A stretch of 46,737 nt of DNA from an uncultured Eubacteriales bacterium. Lineage in GTDB: Bacteria; Bacillota; Clostridia; Oscillospirales; Oscillospiraceae. This document shows, one piece after another, positions 14,196 to 21,795 of this stretch (position 1 is its first letter; the number at the start of each line of letters is the position of its first letter). The notes under the pieces were generated by a model that saw nothing but the letters and a program-made list of their open reading frames with translations, had not been told where the DNA came from and searched no databases. Location of the stretch: the NCBI GenBank assembly GCA_900545585.1, contig UQZR01000022.1, positions 1-46,737 of the forward strand. Direction: 5' to 3'. Position numbers and translations under genes: made by a program.

Positions 14196-15277
14196 ACCTC
14201 CCGATCATCGATGGCGGCCAGGCCGAAGGCCGCGGCCTGCTCCATCAGGCGCTGGGACTGGGGATCCGCGCCGCAGGTGCTGCGCAGCTGCTGCAAAAAC
14301 AGGCCCCGCAGGGTATCCTCGCCGCACTTGTCCCACAGCTCCTGCCGGGCGGTGGTCTTGTCCCGCACCTGCAGGGCGCAGCACCGGCCGGACAGGGCCG
14401 ACTGCACCCGCTCCGGTGACACCGGTGCGGCGGGGCTGCCGGTGAGGACCACGCGGTAGATATCCTCCTCCGTGCCGGCGGGCAGGGCGGCGGACACCAG
14501 CGCCGCCGGGTCGCCATCGGTGACGTCCACCTCCATGATGCGGTAGCGGCGGCGGGCGAAGGGCACGAATTGCAGCTCTGCGCCCTCCGGCGACACCTGA
14601 CCGGCGAGGAAGCCCTTGTCCCCCAGCTCGTCAAAGCCCCGTCCCTCGGGGCAGCCGCAGTAGGCGTAGGGAACGCTCCCCATCCGCAGGACGCCGGTGC
14701 AGCCGTGGACATGGCCCAGGGCCAGATAGTGCAGGCCGGAGGCGGCCACGGCGGCGGTGGTCAGGGGCCGGTAGCGGCTGTCAGAGCCGGTCAGCTCTCC
14801 GTGGAGCAGGCCGATGTGTACCAGCCCGTCGTCGGGGGCGGTGAAGCCGGACAGCACGCGGTCAGCCGTCTCCTCCGGCGCGGTAAAGGCGGCGCCGTGG
14901 ACGGCGCAGCCGTACTGGGGGAACGGGATGGTCTGCATCCGGTCCTCCGTGAAGATATGCACGTTGTCGGGCCACAGCGTGCGGGCGTAGGCACTGCGGG
15001 CCGTGTAGGGATCGTGGTTGCCGGGGGCGATGACCACCTGCCCCTGAAAGCCGCCCAGAGCGCGGGCCAGCAGCTTGGCGGTGTCGCCGCTGAGGTCGTC
15101 GCCATCGAACAGGTCGCCTGCCAGCAGCAGGAGCTGCACGCCGTGGTCATTGGCCCAGTCCACCATGCGCTCCGGCATGCGGCGGCTCTCGGCACGGCGC
15201 TGGCGGGCCTGCTCCGGCGTCAGGGCGCCGAAGGCGCTGTCCAGATGGAAGTCTCCGGCGTGAAGGATACGGACCAT
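14192..15277 (-). CDS. SbcD/Mre11-like metallophosphoesterase (YhaO type)
   Basis: A 361-residue calcineurin-like phosphoesterase of the DNA repair exonuclease group. Metal-binding motifs run in order: HAGDFHLDSAFG (Asp8, His10), LLLAGDLFDGDD, APGNHDPYT, GLLHGELTG and ALGHVHG. A C-terminal part of about 130 residues follows, as in YhaO/SbcD. A Rad50/SbcC-type ATPase partner (YhaN) would be expected alongside but is absent; ansA follows instead. I chose the ATG at 15277, overlapping the ybaK stop (ATGA), over an upstream GTG inside ybaK. Nuclease activity is inferred from family. Confidence 0.85.
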   Translation of the reverse strand: MVRILHAGDFHLDSAFGALTPEQARQRRAESRRMPERMVDWANDHGVQLLLLAGDLFDGDDLSGDTAKLLARALGGFQGQVVIAPGNHDPYTARSAYARTLWPDNVHIFTEDRMQTIPFPQYGCAVHGAAFTAPEETADRVLSGFTAPDDGLVHIGLLHGELTGSDSRYRPLTTAAVAASGLHYLALGHVHGCTGVLRMGSVPYAYCGCPEGRGFDELGDKGFLAGQVSPEGAELQFVPFARRRYRIMEVDVTDGDPAALVSAALPAGTEEDIYRVVLTGSPAAPVSPERVQSALSGRCCALQVRDKTTARQELWDKCGEDTLRGLFLQQLRSTCGADPQSQRLMEQAAAFGLAAIDDREV

Positions 15278-15765
15278 CACGCTTCCTCGGGCTGCCAGCC
15301 CTTGCAGACATCCACCCACTGGGTGAAGTTTTTGCCGCAGCAGCGCTCCAGCTCGTCACAGGTCAGCTCGATGGCGCTGGCGGCGCTGCCCACGGCGGGG
15401 AACACCGTGTCAAAGCGCTTCAGGGACACGTCCAGATAGGTTTTCACATCCTCCGGCAGGGCGAAGGGACACACGCCGCCCACGGCGTGGCCGATGCGCG
15501 CCACCGCCTCGTCGGCGGTGAGCATCTTGGCCTTGACGCCGAAGAAGTGCTTATACTTGCTGTTGTCCACCTTGGCATCGCCGGCGGCCACCACCAGAAT
15601 GGGATCCTCCCCGATCTTGAAGCTCAGAGTCTTGGCGATGCGGGCGCCCTCCACGCCGACAGCCAGAGCGGCCAGCTCCACCGTGGCGCTGGATACGTCG
15701 AATTCACGGATGCGGTCGGCCACGCCGTAGGGCTCCAGATAGGCTCTTACCTTTTCCACAGACAT
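15277..15765 (-). CDS. YbaK/ProX-type aminoacyl-tRNA deacylase
   Basis: A 162-residue single-domain protein of the YbaK/prolyl-tRNA synthetase editing domain family, which clears mischarged aminoacyl-tRNA in trans. The segment ARIAKTLSFKI with the conserved Lys, VDNSKYKHFFG, AVGGVCPFAL and DVSLKRFDTVFPAVGS are typical. The ATG at 15765 has ggag 10 bases upstream, 16 bases past the ymdB stop. The open frame to 15807 has no better site. Overlap with the next gene points to one operon. Confidence 0.88.
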   Translation of the reverse strand: MSVEKVRAYLEPYGVADRIREFDVSSATVELAALAVGVEGARIAKTLSFKIGEDPILVVAAGDAKVDNSKYKHFFGVKAKMLTADEAVARIGHAVGGVCPFALPEDVKTYLDVSLKRFDTVFPAVGSAASAIELTCDELERCCGKNFTQWVDVCKGWQPEEA

Positions 15766-15781
15766 GATACAGTTTCTCCTT

Positions 15782-16558
15782 TTATTTGATCTCGATACGC
15801 TCCACATCGGTGCAAAGGCCGGTGTCGCTGTTCAATGTGAAGATGCAGCCCTGCGCGGAGCAGGGGCCGTCCGCCGCCTGATAGCGGCCGGGGAGGCCGC
15901 CCAGAAAGAACTCCATGGACTGCTGGGGACGAACGCCCAGCACCGACTCGATAGGGCCGGTCATGCCCAGATCCGTGACGTAGCCGGTGCCCTTGGGGAA
16001 CACGCGGTTGTCGGCGGTGGGCACGTGGGTGTGCGTGCCCCAGAGTGCGGAGACGCGGCCATCCAGATAGTAGGCCATGGCCAGCTTCTCGCTGGTGGCC
16101 TGGGCGTGGAACTCCACCAGCGTGAAGGTGGGCTTGTCCAGCGTCTTCAGCAGGCGGTCCGCCGTGGTGAAGGGGTTGTCGGCGTTGAAGTCCAGATCGC
16201 AGCGACCGATGAGCACCAGCACCGCCACGGAGAAGGCCCCGCAGTCGTAAGCGGCGCAGCCGCGGCCCGCAGCGCGGCCGGTGAAGTTGGCGGGCCGCAG
16301 GATGTAGCCGCTCTCGTCCAGAAACGTGGCGATCTGGGGCTTGCCGAAGGTGTGGTTGCCCAACGTCACCACGTCCGCACCGGCGGCCAGCAGATCCTCC
16401 GCCTGGGCCCGAGTCAGGCCGCTGCCGGAGATATTCTCGCCGTTGACCACGGTGAAGGCGATGTTCTGCTCCCGCTTGAAGGTGCGCAGCTTCTTCTCCA
16501 GCAGCTGCAGGCCCGTCTCGCTGGCCACGTCGCCCAACGCTAAGATGCGATAGTCCAT
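15782..16558 (-). CDS. ymdB: YmdB-family metallophosphodiesterase (TIGR00282)
   Basis: A 258-residue calcineurin-like phosphodiesterase of the YmdB family, known in Bacillus for 2',3'-cAMP hydrolysis and for effects on RNase Y, biofilm and motility switching. Metal-site motifs: ALGDVASETG (Asp10), VVNGENISGSGLT, TLGNHTFG, LVEFHAQATSEK and WGTHTHVPTAD. Length is standard. The ATG at 16558 follows AAAGGAGG. In Bacillus it lies directly after rny; here a lipoprotein amidase gene sits between the two. Confidence 0.92.
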   Translation of the reverse strand: MDYRILALGDVASETGLQLLEKKLRTFKREQNIAFTVVNGENISGSGLTRAQAEDLLAAGADVVTLGNHTFGKPQIATFLDESGYILRPANFTGRAAGRGCAAYDCGAFSVAVLVLIGRCDLDFNADNPFTTADRLLKTLDKPTFTLVEFHAQATSEKLAMAYYLDGRVSALWGTHTHVPTADNRVFPKGTGYVTDLGMTGPIESVLGVRPQQSMEFFLGGLPGRYQAADGPCSAQGCIFTLNSDTGLCTDVERIEIK

Positions 16559-16577
16559 GTGATCTCCTCCTTTGAGG

Positions 16578-17816
16578 TCAGTCATTCCAGCCCAGTATCT
16601 TCGTGAGCTGGCGGTTGGTGTAGTAATAGGCGGAAGCCGGATAGTTCCGCAGGTTGGCGGTATTGGAGCACAGCAGGTAGTCCACGGTGCGGCCCTCGCC
16701 GTCGGCCACAAGGCCGCAGATGACGGTGGTGTGGTGCCGCGGCTCCTCCACGCCCATGGTGATGATGTCCCCCACCTGGCCGGTGAAGTAGGGTGCGCCT
16801 ACCACCGCCACAAGGCCGGAGCCGGTATGCTCGGCCGCCAGATCGAGGAAACCGCCCACATTGACCCACGGCAGCGAGACGCTGCGCTCGCTGTTGTAGA
16901 ACCAGCCGTCCCGATAGCCGCCGGGGAGGGCGGGGATGCCGCCGGCGGTCAGCACCTGCGAGCCGAAGTTCATGCAGTTGCCGCCCAGATCGTCATACGC
17001 CTTGTAGGCGGGGTTCCGCTGGGCGCTGTACGTCAGCATGTAGTCCAGCGCGGCGGCGCGGTCGTAGTCGTGATCCCACGTGACCGGCGGCGTCCAGAGC
17101 TCCCGCGGGCCGCTCTCCCGCGCCTCGATGCAGGCAAGGAGCTGGGGCAGGTGGCGGTCCGTATCGGTGACAGGGTCGTAGTCGGCGCTGTAATAGGGGT
17201 TATCGTCGGAGTCGTGGGACGCGATGCGCCAGCGGTCGCCGGTGATGCGTTGGAGCCGGAAGGTGTGCTGCACGTTCCACTGCTCCGAGGGCAGGCCGTT
17301 CAGGCCGTTGAAGTAGACCACGCTGCTCTCCAGCAGCGTCAGCTCCGCCGTGTCGCCGTCCCGCGTCAGGTCCGTGCAGCGCAGGGAATAGCTGTACGAG
17401 CCGGCGCGGAGGTCGATGGGCGCCCGCAGGCGGATCTCTGCCAGCGTGCGCCAGACGGTCCTGTGGTAGTCGGACTGGGCGCGGTCCGTGAACAGGTCGG
17501 TGCAGTCGATGACCTGCAACCGGGTAACGGACTGATAATAGCAGTCCATGAAGTCCAGCAGCAGCAGCTCCTGCCCCGCGGTCATGCCGTGGGACGCGGC
17601 GCCGGAGATGCGTTCGAAATCGGCGCTGACGGTGACAGGCTCACTGCCCCAGACGGATCTGTGCTGCCGCGTCCAGATCTCCGTTTCCGGTACGGCGGGG
17701 ACGGCCTGCGAGTCCTCCGGTGGAGGGGACGCGCCGCCGGTGCCGGAAACAGGGCCGCAGGCGGCTGCGAACAGGGCCACGGCCAGCAGGAGCATCAACA
17801 GGATCAGGCGTTTCAA
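16578..17816 (-). CDS. Lipoprotein with C-terminal amidase domain (Amidase_6 type)
   Basis: A 412-residue predicted lipoprotein: KRLILLMLLLAVALFAAAC at the N-terminus gives a lipobox with Cys at about residue 21. The central part is unrecognised. The C-terminal 150 residues carry YSAQRNPAYKAYDDLGGNCMNFGSQ, a Cys-containing motif of amidase domains, and later MGVEEPRHHTTVICG with the His, so a Cys-His peptidase or amidase acting on the cell envelope is likely. The TTG at 17816 has gggggg eight bases upstream and begins the signal peptide. The frame upstream runs into rny antisense-like sequence and is rejected. It lies 19 bases before ymdB. Confidence 0.78.
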   Translation of the reverse strand: MKRLILLMLLLAVALFAAACGPVSGTGGASPPPEDSQAVPAVPETEIWTRQHRSVWGSEPVTVSADFERISGAASHGMTAGQELLLLDFMDCYYQSVTRLQVIDCTDLFTDRAQSDYHRTVWRTLAEIRLRAPIDLRAGSYSYSLRCTDLTRDGDTAELTLLESSVVYFNGLNGLPSEQWNVQHTFRLQRITGDRWRIASHDSDDNPYYSADYDPVTDTDRHLPQLLACIEARESGPRELWTPPVTWDHDYDRAAALDYMLTYSAQRNPAYKAYDDLGGNCMNFGSQVLTAGGIPALPGGYRDGWFYNSERSVSLPWVNVGGFLDLAAEHTGSGLVAVVGAPYFTGQVGDIITMGVEEPRHHTTVICGLVADGEGRTVDYLLCSNTANLRNYPASAYYYTNRQLTKILGWND

Positions 17817-17852
17817 GGGTGTGTCCCCCCTCTCTGTAAAGTGCCATTTGTT

Positions 17853-17869
17853 GACAGGAAAACCCTGTC
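17853..17869 (-). other. Small hairpin in the amidase lipoprotein leader
   Basis: gacagg (17853-17858) and cctgtc (17864-17869) form a 6-bp stem in the predicted 5' untranslated region. No known regulator was recognised. Confidence 0.35.
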
Positions 17870-17879
17870 GGATGATGGC

Positions 17880-17908
17880 ATTATACCAAAAAAAGCTCCG
17901 GAGCGCAA
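17880..17908 (-). promoter_or_regulatory. Candidate promoter overlapping the rny terminator
   Basis: On the minus strand TATAAT (17885-17880) lies just after the T-run of the rny terminator. TTGCGC (17908-17903), 17 bases upstream in the terminator loop region, is a weak -35. This would start the lipoprotein-ymdB-ybaK-ansA unit. Confidence 0.5.
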
Positions 17909-17921
17909 CGCGCTCCGGAGC
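17887..17921 (-). terminator. Intrinsic terminator of rny
   Basis: A twelve-bp perfect stem, 17895-17906 with 17910-17921, around a 3-base loop, followed on the minus strand by TTTTTTT. It begins 11 bases after the rny stop. Confidence 0.88.
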
Positions 17922-17932
17922 CGGTGGGGTAT

Positions 17933-19483
17933 TTATTTTGCGTATTCCACGACCTTGGTCTCCCGCAGGACGTGAACCTTGATCTGGCCGGGGTATTCCA
18001 GCTCGTTCTCGATGCGCTTGGCCAGCTCCCGCGCCAGAATGACCATCTGGTCCTCGGACACCTGCTCGGGCTTGACCATGACGCGGACCTCGCGGCCGGC
18101 CTGAATGGCGTAGCTCTTCTCCACGCCGGGGTAGGTGCCGGTGATCTCCTCCAGCTTTTCCAGACGCTTGATGTAGTTCTCCAGATTCTCGCGGCGGGCG
18201 CCGGGGCGGGCGGCGGAAATGGCGTCGGCTGCCTGCACCAGGCAGGCCACCAGCGTCTTGCACTCCACGTCGCCGTGGTGCGCCTGAATGGCGTGGATGA
18301 TGTCTTCCTTCTCGCGGTACTTGCGGGCGTACTCCACGCCCAACGCCACATGGGTACCCTCGAACTCATGGTCAAGGGCCTTGCCGATATCGTGGAGCAG
18401 ACCGGCGCGCTTGGCAGCCTGTACGTCGGCGCCCAGCTCGGCGGCCATCATGCCGGCGATATGGCTGACCTCAATGGAGTGCTGCAGCACGTTCTGGCCG
18501 TAGCTGGTGCGGTAATGCAGGCGGCCCAGCAGCTTCTGCAGCTCGGGGTGCAGGCCGCGGACACCGGTCTCCAGCACGGCGCGTTCGCCTTCGGCGCGGA
18601 TGACGCCGTCCACCTCGCGGCGGGCCTTCTCCACCATCTCCTCGATGTGGGTGGGGTGGATGCGGCCATCGGCGATGAGCTTCTCCAGCGCCAGGCGGGC
18701 CACCTCGCGGCGGACCGGCTCGAAGCAGGAGACAGTGATGGCCTCGGGGGTATCGTCGATGATGAGATCGGCACCGGTCAGGGTCTCCAGTGTCCGGATG
18801 TTGCGGCCTTCGCGGCCGATGATGCGGCCCTTCATCTCGTCATTGGGCAGGGGAACCACACTGACGGTGATCTCGGCCACATGATCGGCGGCGCAGCGCT
18901 GGATGGCGGTGGCCACGATCTCGCGGGCGCGCTGGTCCGCTTCGTCCTTGGCGCGGGCCTCAATCTCCTTGATCTTCAGCGCCGTCTCATGGGTGACCTC
19001 GGACTCCACCTGGGCGATCAGGTACTCCTTGGCCTGATCCGCCGTGAAGCCGGAGATGCGCTCCAGCATCTCGGTCTGGCTGCGCTTGATGAGCCGGATC
19101 TCCTCCTGCTCCTTATCGGCGGCGGCGTGCTTCTGGGCCAACGCTTCCTCTTTCTTTTCGATCATCTCGGTCTTGTGATCGAGATTTTCCTCTTTCTGCT
19201 GTAAACGGCGCTCCTGCTTCTGCTGCTCGGCGCGGCGCTCTTTGACCTCTCTCTCGTATTCGCTGCGGTTTTTCAAAATCTCTTCTTTTGCTTCGAGAAG
19301 CGCTTCCCGCTTTTTACTCTCAGAGCTTTTAATTGCCTCGTTGATGATGCGCGTGGCTTCTTCCTCCGCGCTGGAGATTTCTTTTTCCGCTACGCGCTTG
19401 CGGTAGCGAATGCCGAGGAGGAAAAAGACCACCGCCGCCACAGCGAACGCGGCTGCTGCCACGATCCAACCTGTTACGGTCAC
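17933..19483 (-). CDS. rny: Ribonuclease Y
   Basis: A 516-residue membrane-anchored endoribonuclease that starts mRNA decay in Firmicutes. It has an N-terminal TM helix (residues 5-25), a long charged coiled coil (about 30-150), a KH domain with GRIIGREGRN (219-228), and an HD domain with GLLHDIGK (His364, Asp365) and the HHGD motif later. Length matches the family (about 520). The start is GTG 19483, eight bases after aggagg; an ATG nearby is out of frame. A good sigma-A promoter and a leader of about 100 bases precede it, and a terminator follows. Confidence 0.97.
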   Translation of the reverse strand: MTVTGWIVAAAAFAVAAVVFFLLGIRYRKRVAEKEISSAEEEATRIINEAIKSSESKKREALLEAKEEILKNRSEYEREVKERRAEQQKQERRLQQKEENLDHKTEMIEKKEEALAQKHAAADKEQEEIRLIKRSQTEMLERISGFTADQAKEYLIAQVESEVTHETALKIKEIEARAKDEADQRAREIVATAIQRCAADHVAEITVSVVPLPNDEMKGRIIGREGRNIRTLETLTGADLIIDDTPEAITVSCFEPVRREVARLALEKLIADGRIHPTHIEEMVEKARREVDGVIRAEGERAVLETGVRGLHPELQKLLGRLHYRTSYGQNVLQHSIEVSHIAGMMAAELGADVQAAKRAGLLHDIGKALDHEFEGTHVALGVEYARKYREKEDIIHAIQAHHGDVECKTLVACLVQAADAISAARPGARRENLENYIKRLEKLEEITGTYPGVEKSYAIQAGREVRVMVKPEQVSEDQMVILARELAKRIENELEYPGQIKVHVLRETKVVEYAK

Positions 19484-19587
19484 TGTTCATTCCTCCTATG
19501 TTGTGATGGGTTGTATGGGCCGGCACAAAATGTGCCATAGAAAATAATCGAAAGGTACCCCTGTCCCCTCGATGATAATCCTTCATA

Positions 19588-19616
19588 ATTCTAAACACAT
19601 TGCGGGCAACTGTCAA
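19588..19616 (-). promoter_or_regulatory. Sigma-A promoter of rny
   Basis: On the minus strand TTGACA (19616-19611) and TAGAAT (19593-19588) are exactly 17 bases apart, a near-consensus promoter. The remainder of 19484-19672 is untranslated leader. Confidence 0.82.
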
Positions 19617-19672
19617 GGGAAATTGGGAAAAATCCCCCTCCTTTTTTGGGCAAATGCACGGTTTTGTGCAGG

Positions 19673-20413
19673 TCACTGGATATAGGACGCGGCGGCATAG
19701 CCCAGATGGCCCTGATAGCCCACGCTGTACCAGCCGCCGTACTGTCCGTAGACCGTCACCACGGCGCCGGAGGGCAGCTGAGCCGCCACCCTGCCCTGCT
19801 GCGACGGGTACTCCCGCAGGTTCAGGTTCCCCGACTGGGTGCGGACTGTGCCGCGCCACGGGGTAATGGGCGTGATGAAGGGCAGGCCGAAATACTCCGT
19901 CAGGGACAACACCAGATTGGCGGCGATGGACTGGATGTTGTTCTGCACCCAGCGGGCATCGGCATAGTTGTCGTGATATCCCAGCTCCAGCAGCACCGCA
20001 GGCATGCGGGGCTGGCGCACCTCCCCCAGGGTGGTGGTGGAGCGGGCATAGACCTTTTCCGGCAGGGGGTAAACGCTCTTGAGATTTCGCACAAAGATGT
20101 CGGCGGCCCGCCGGCCGTTGGCGCTGCCCGGGTAGTAGAAGGCGATAATGCCGCGGACGGCGCCCTCCCGGCTGCCGTCGGTGCTGGCGTTGGAGTGGAG
20201 GGCCAGATAGAAGTCGTAGTTCCCTGCATTGCCCTGACGGATGGAGCTGGCCGCCGTCATCTCCGGCGTGTTGCGGCCGAAGCGGATGGTGTTGGCGGTG
20301 AGGTACGGCTCCATGGCGTCGGCGATGAGGTTCATGAAATGCTCCTCGCTGCCCGCGCCGGTGATGTACGGGTTATATTCCTGCGTGGATGGACTGAGAT
20401 AGATGCTGGGCAT
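19673..20413 (-). CDS. N-acetylmuramoyl-L-alanine amidase-like protein with C-terminal SH3 domain
   Basis: A 246-residue Amidase_3-type cell wall hydrolase fold. The retained pieces are SEEHFMNLIADAM (Glu23/24), the LALHSNAS zinc His (His73) and LLELGYHDN (catalytic Glu143). However, the usual N-terminal DPGHGG zinc motif reads SPSTQEYNPY, so the first zinc His is missing. From about residue 185 the sequence RGTVRTQSGNLNLREYPS...VTVYGQYGGWYSVGYQGHLGYAA is an SH3-type wall-binding domain. No signal peptide is seen. I prefer the ATG at 20413, seven bases from aaagggg; another ATG lies at 20419. Confidence 0.82.
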   Translation of the reverse strand: MPSIYLSPSTQEYNPYITGAGSEEHFMNLIADAMEPYLTANTIRFGRNTPEMTAASSIRQGNAGNYDFYLALHSNASTDGSREGAVRGIIAFYYPGSANGRRAADIFVRNLKSVYPLPEKVYARSTTTLGEVRQPRMPAVLLELGYHDNYADARWVQNNIQSIAANLVLSLTEYFGLPFITPITPWRGTVRTQSGNLNLREYPSQQGRVAAQLPSGAVVTVYGQYGGWYSVGYQGHLGYAAASYIQ

Positions 20414-20510
20414 GGTCATTCCCCTTTCCTTTTTGCTGCACTATAAATATATGGAAATGACGGCGGAGATGTGTTATCATGGGGGCACGAAATGAAAGGC
20501 GGTATGTACC

Positions 20511-21740
20511 ATGAAAGCTCCACGTCCCTACGCTAAGATCACCATCACGCCCAAGGGCGAGGCCGCGCTGACCGGCGGGCACCCCTGGGTCTACGAGGGG
20601 GAGGTCACCGCCGTGGACGGCGGGCCGGAGGACGGCGCGCTGGTGGACGTGGTGAGCCGCCGCGGCAGCTGGCTGGGCTGCGGGTTCTACAACAGCCGCT
20701 CCAAGATCCGGGTGCGGCTGGTGAGCCGCAATGCCAACGATGACTTCTCCGATGCCTTCTGGGAGCGGCGCATCCGCTACGCCTGGGACTACCGCAAGGT
20801 GGTGATGGGCGAGACGGACAGCCGGTGCTGCCGCGTGATCTTCGGCGAAGCCGACCTGTTCCCGGGTCTGACGGTGGACCGGTTCGAAAGCGTGCTGGTG
20901 ACCCAGACGCTGAGTATGGGCATGGAGCGCATCAAGGACCGGCTGTTCCCTCTGCTGGTCAAGGTGCTGCGGGAGGACGGACAGGACATCCGCGGCATCT
21001 ACGAGCGCAACGATGTGGCCATCCGCGGTCTGGAGGGCATGGAGCAGAACAAAGGATGGTATCCCCTGCCCGGTGAGACGCCGCCGGAGCGCACCGACGT
21101 GGACATCGTGGAAAACGGCATCATGTATACCGTGGACTTTGAGAATGGGCAGAAAACCGGCTTTTTTCTGGACCAGAAGTACAACCGGCTGGCAGTGGCC
21201 CGTCTGGCCAAGGGGCGGACGGTGCTGGACTGCTTCACCCACACCGGCTCCTTCGCCCTCAACGCCGCCAAGGGCGGGGCGGCCCACGTCACCGCCGTGG
21301 ATGTGTCGGAGTTCGCGGTGCAGTGTGCGGCGGAGAATGCGCAGCGCAACGGGCTGGACAGCGTGATGGACTGCGCGGCGGCCAATGTGTTTGACCTGCT
21401 GCCTCAGCTGGAGAAGGAGCCGCGGAAATACGACTTCATCATTCTGGACCCGCCGGCCTTCACCAAGAGCCGCAAGACAGTACACAGCGCCATGTCCGGC
21501 TATAAGGAGATCAACTACCGCGCCATGAAGCTGCTGCCCCGGGGCGGATATCTGGCCACCTGCTCGTGCAGCCACTTCGCCACGGAGGAGCTGTTCGTCA
21601 GGATGCTGCACAGCGCCGCCCGGGACGCAGGGGTACAGCTGCGGCAGATCGAGGCGCGGCAGCAGTGCGCCGACCACCCCATCCTGTGGGGCGTGGAGGA
21701 GACGAACTACCTGAAATTTTTCCTGTTTCAGGTGGTGTGA
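20511..21740 (+). CDS. Class I rRNA large subunit methyltransferase (RlmI type)
   Basis: A 409-residue protein with an N-terminal PUA RNA-binding domain (about 1-75, HPWVYEGEV) and a C-terminal SAM-dependent methyltransferase domain. Motif I is VLDCFTHTGSFALNAAKGGA, followed by VTAVDVSE. The catalytic cysteine context is YLATCSCSHF after the DPPAFTKS motif IV. The family methylates cytosine C5 in 23S rRNA. The ATG at 20511 has aaaggcgg upstream. The gene is divergent from the amidase gene and followed by a strong terminator. Confidence 0.93.
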   Translation: MKAPRPYAKITITPKGEAALTGGHPWVYEGEVTAVDGGPEDGALVDVVSRRGSWLGCGFYNSRSKIRVRLVSRNANDDFSDAFWERRIRYAWDYRKVVMGETDSRCCRVIFGEADLFPGLTVDRFESVLVTQTLSMGMERIKDRLFPLLVKVLREDGQDIRGIYERNDVAIRGLEGMEQNKGWYPLPGETPPERTDVDIVENGIMYTVDFENGQKTGFFLDQKYNRLAVARLAKGRTVLDCFTHTGSFALNAAKGGAAHVTAVDVSEFAVQCAAENAQRNGLDSVMDCAAANVFDLLPQLEKEPRKYDFIILDPPAFTKSRKTVHSAMSGYKEINYRAMKLLPRGGYLATCSCSHFATEELFVRMLHSAARDAGVQLRQIEARQQCADHPILWGVEETNYLKFFLFQVV

Positions 21741-21747
21741 GGGCAAC

Positions 21748-21789
21748 AAAAAAGCAGCAGCGTGACCGGCGGTCACGCTGCTGCTTTTT
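21748..21789. terminator. Bidirectional intrinsic terminator
   Basis: A long stem, aaaaagcagcagcgtgacc with its complement, around ggc (21768-21770), with A and T tracts on both sides. It separates the convergent methyltransferase and 597-codon genes. Confidence 0.9.
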
Positions 21790-21795
21790 GTCTTG

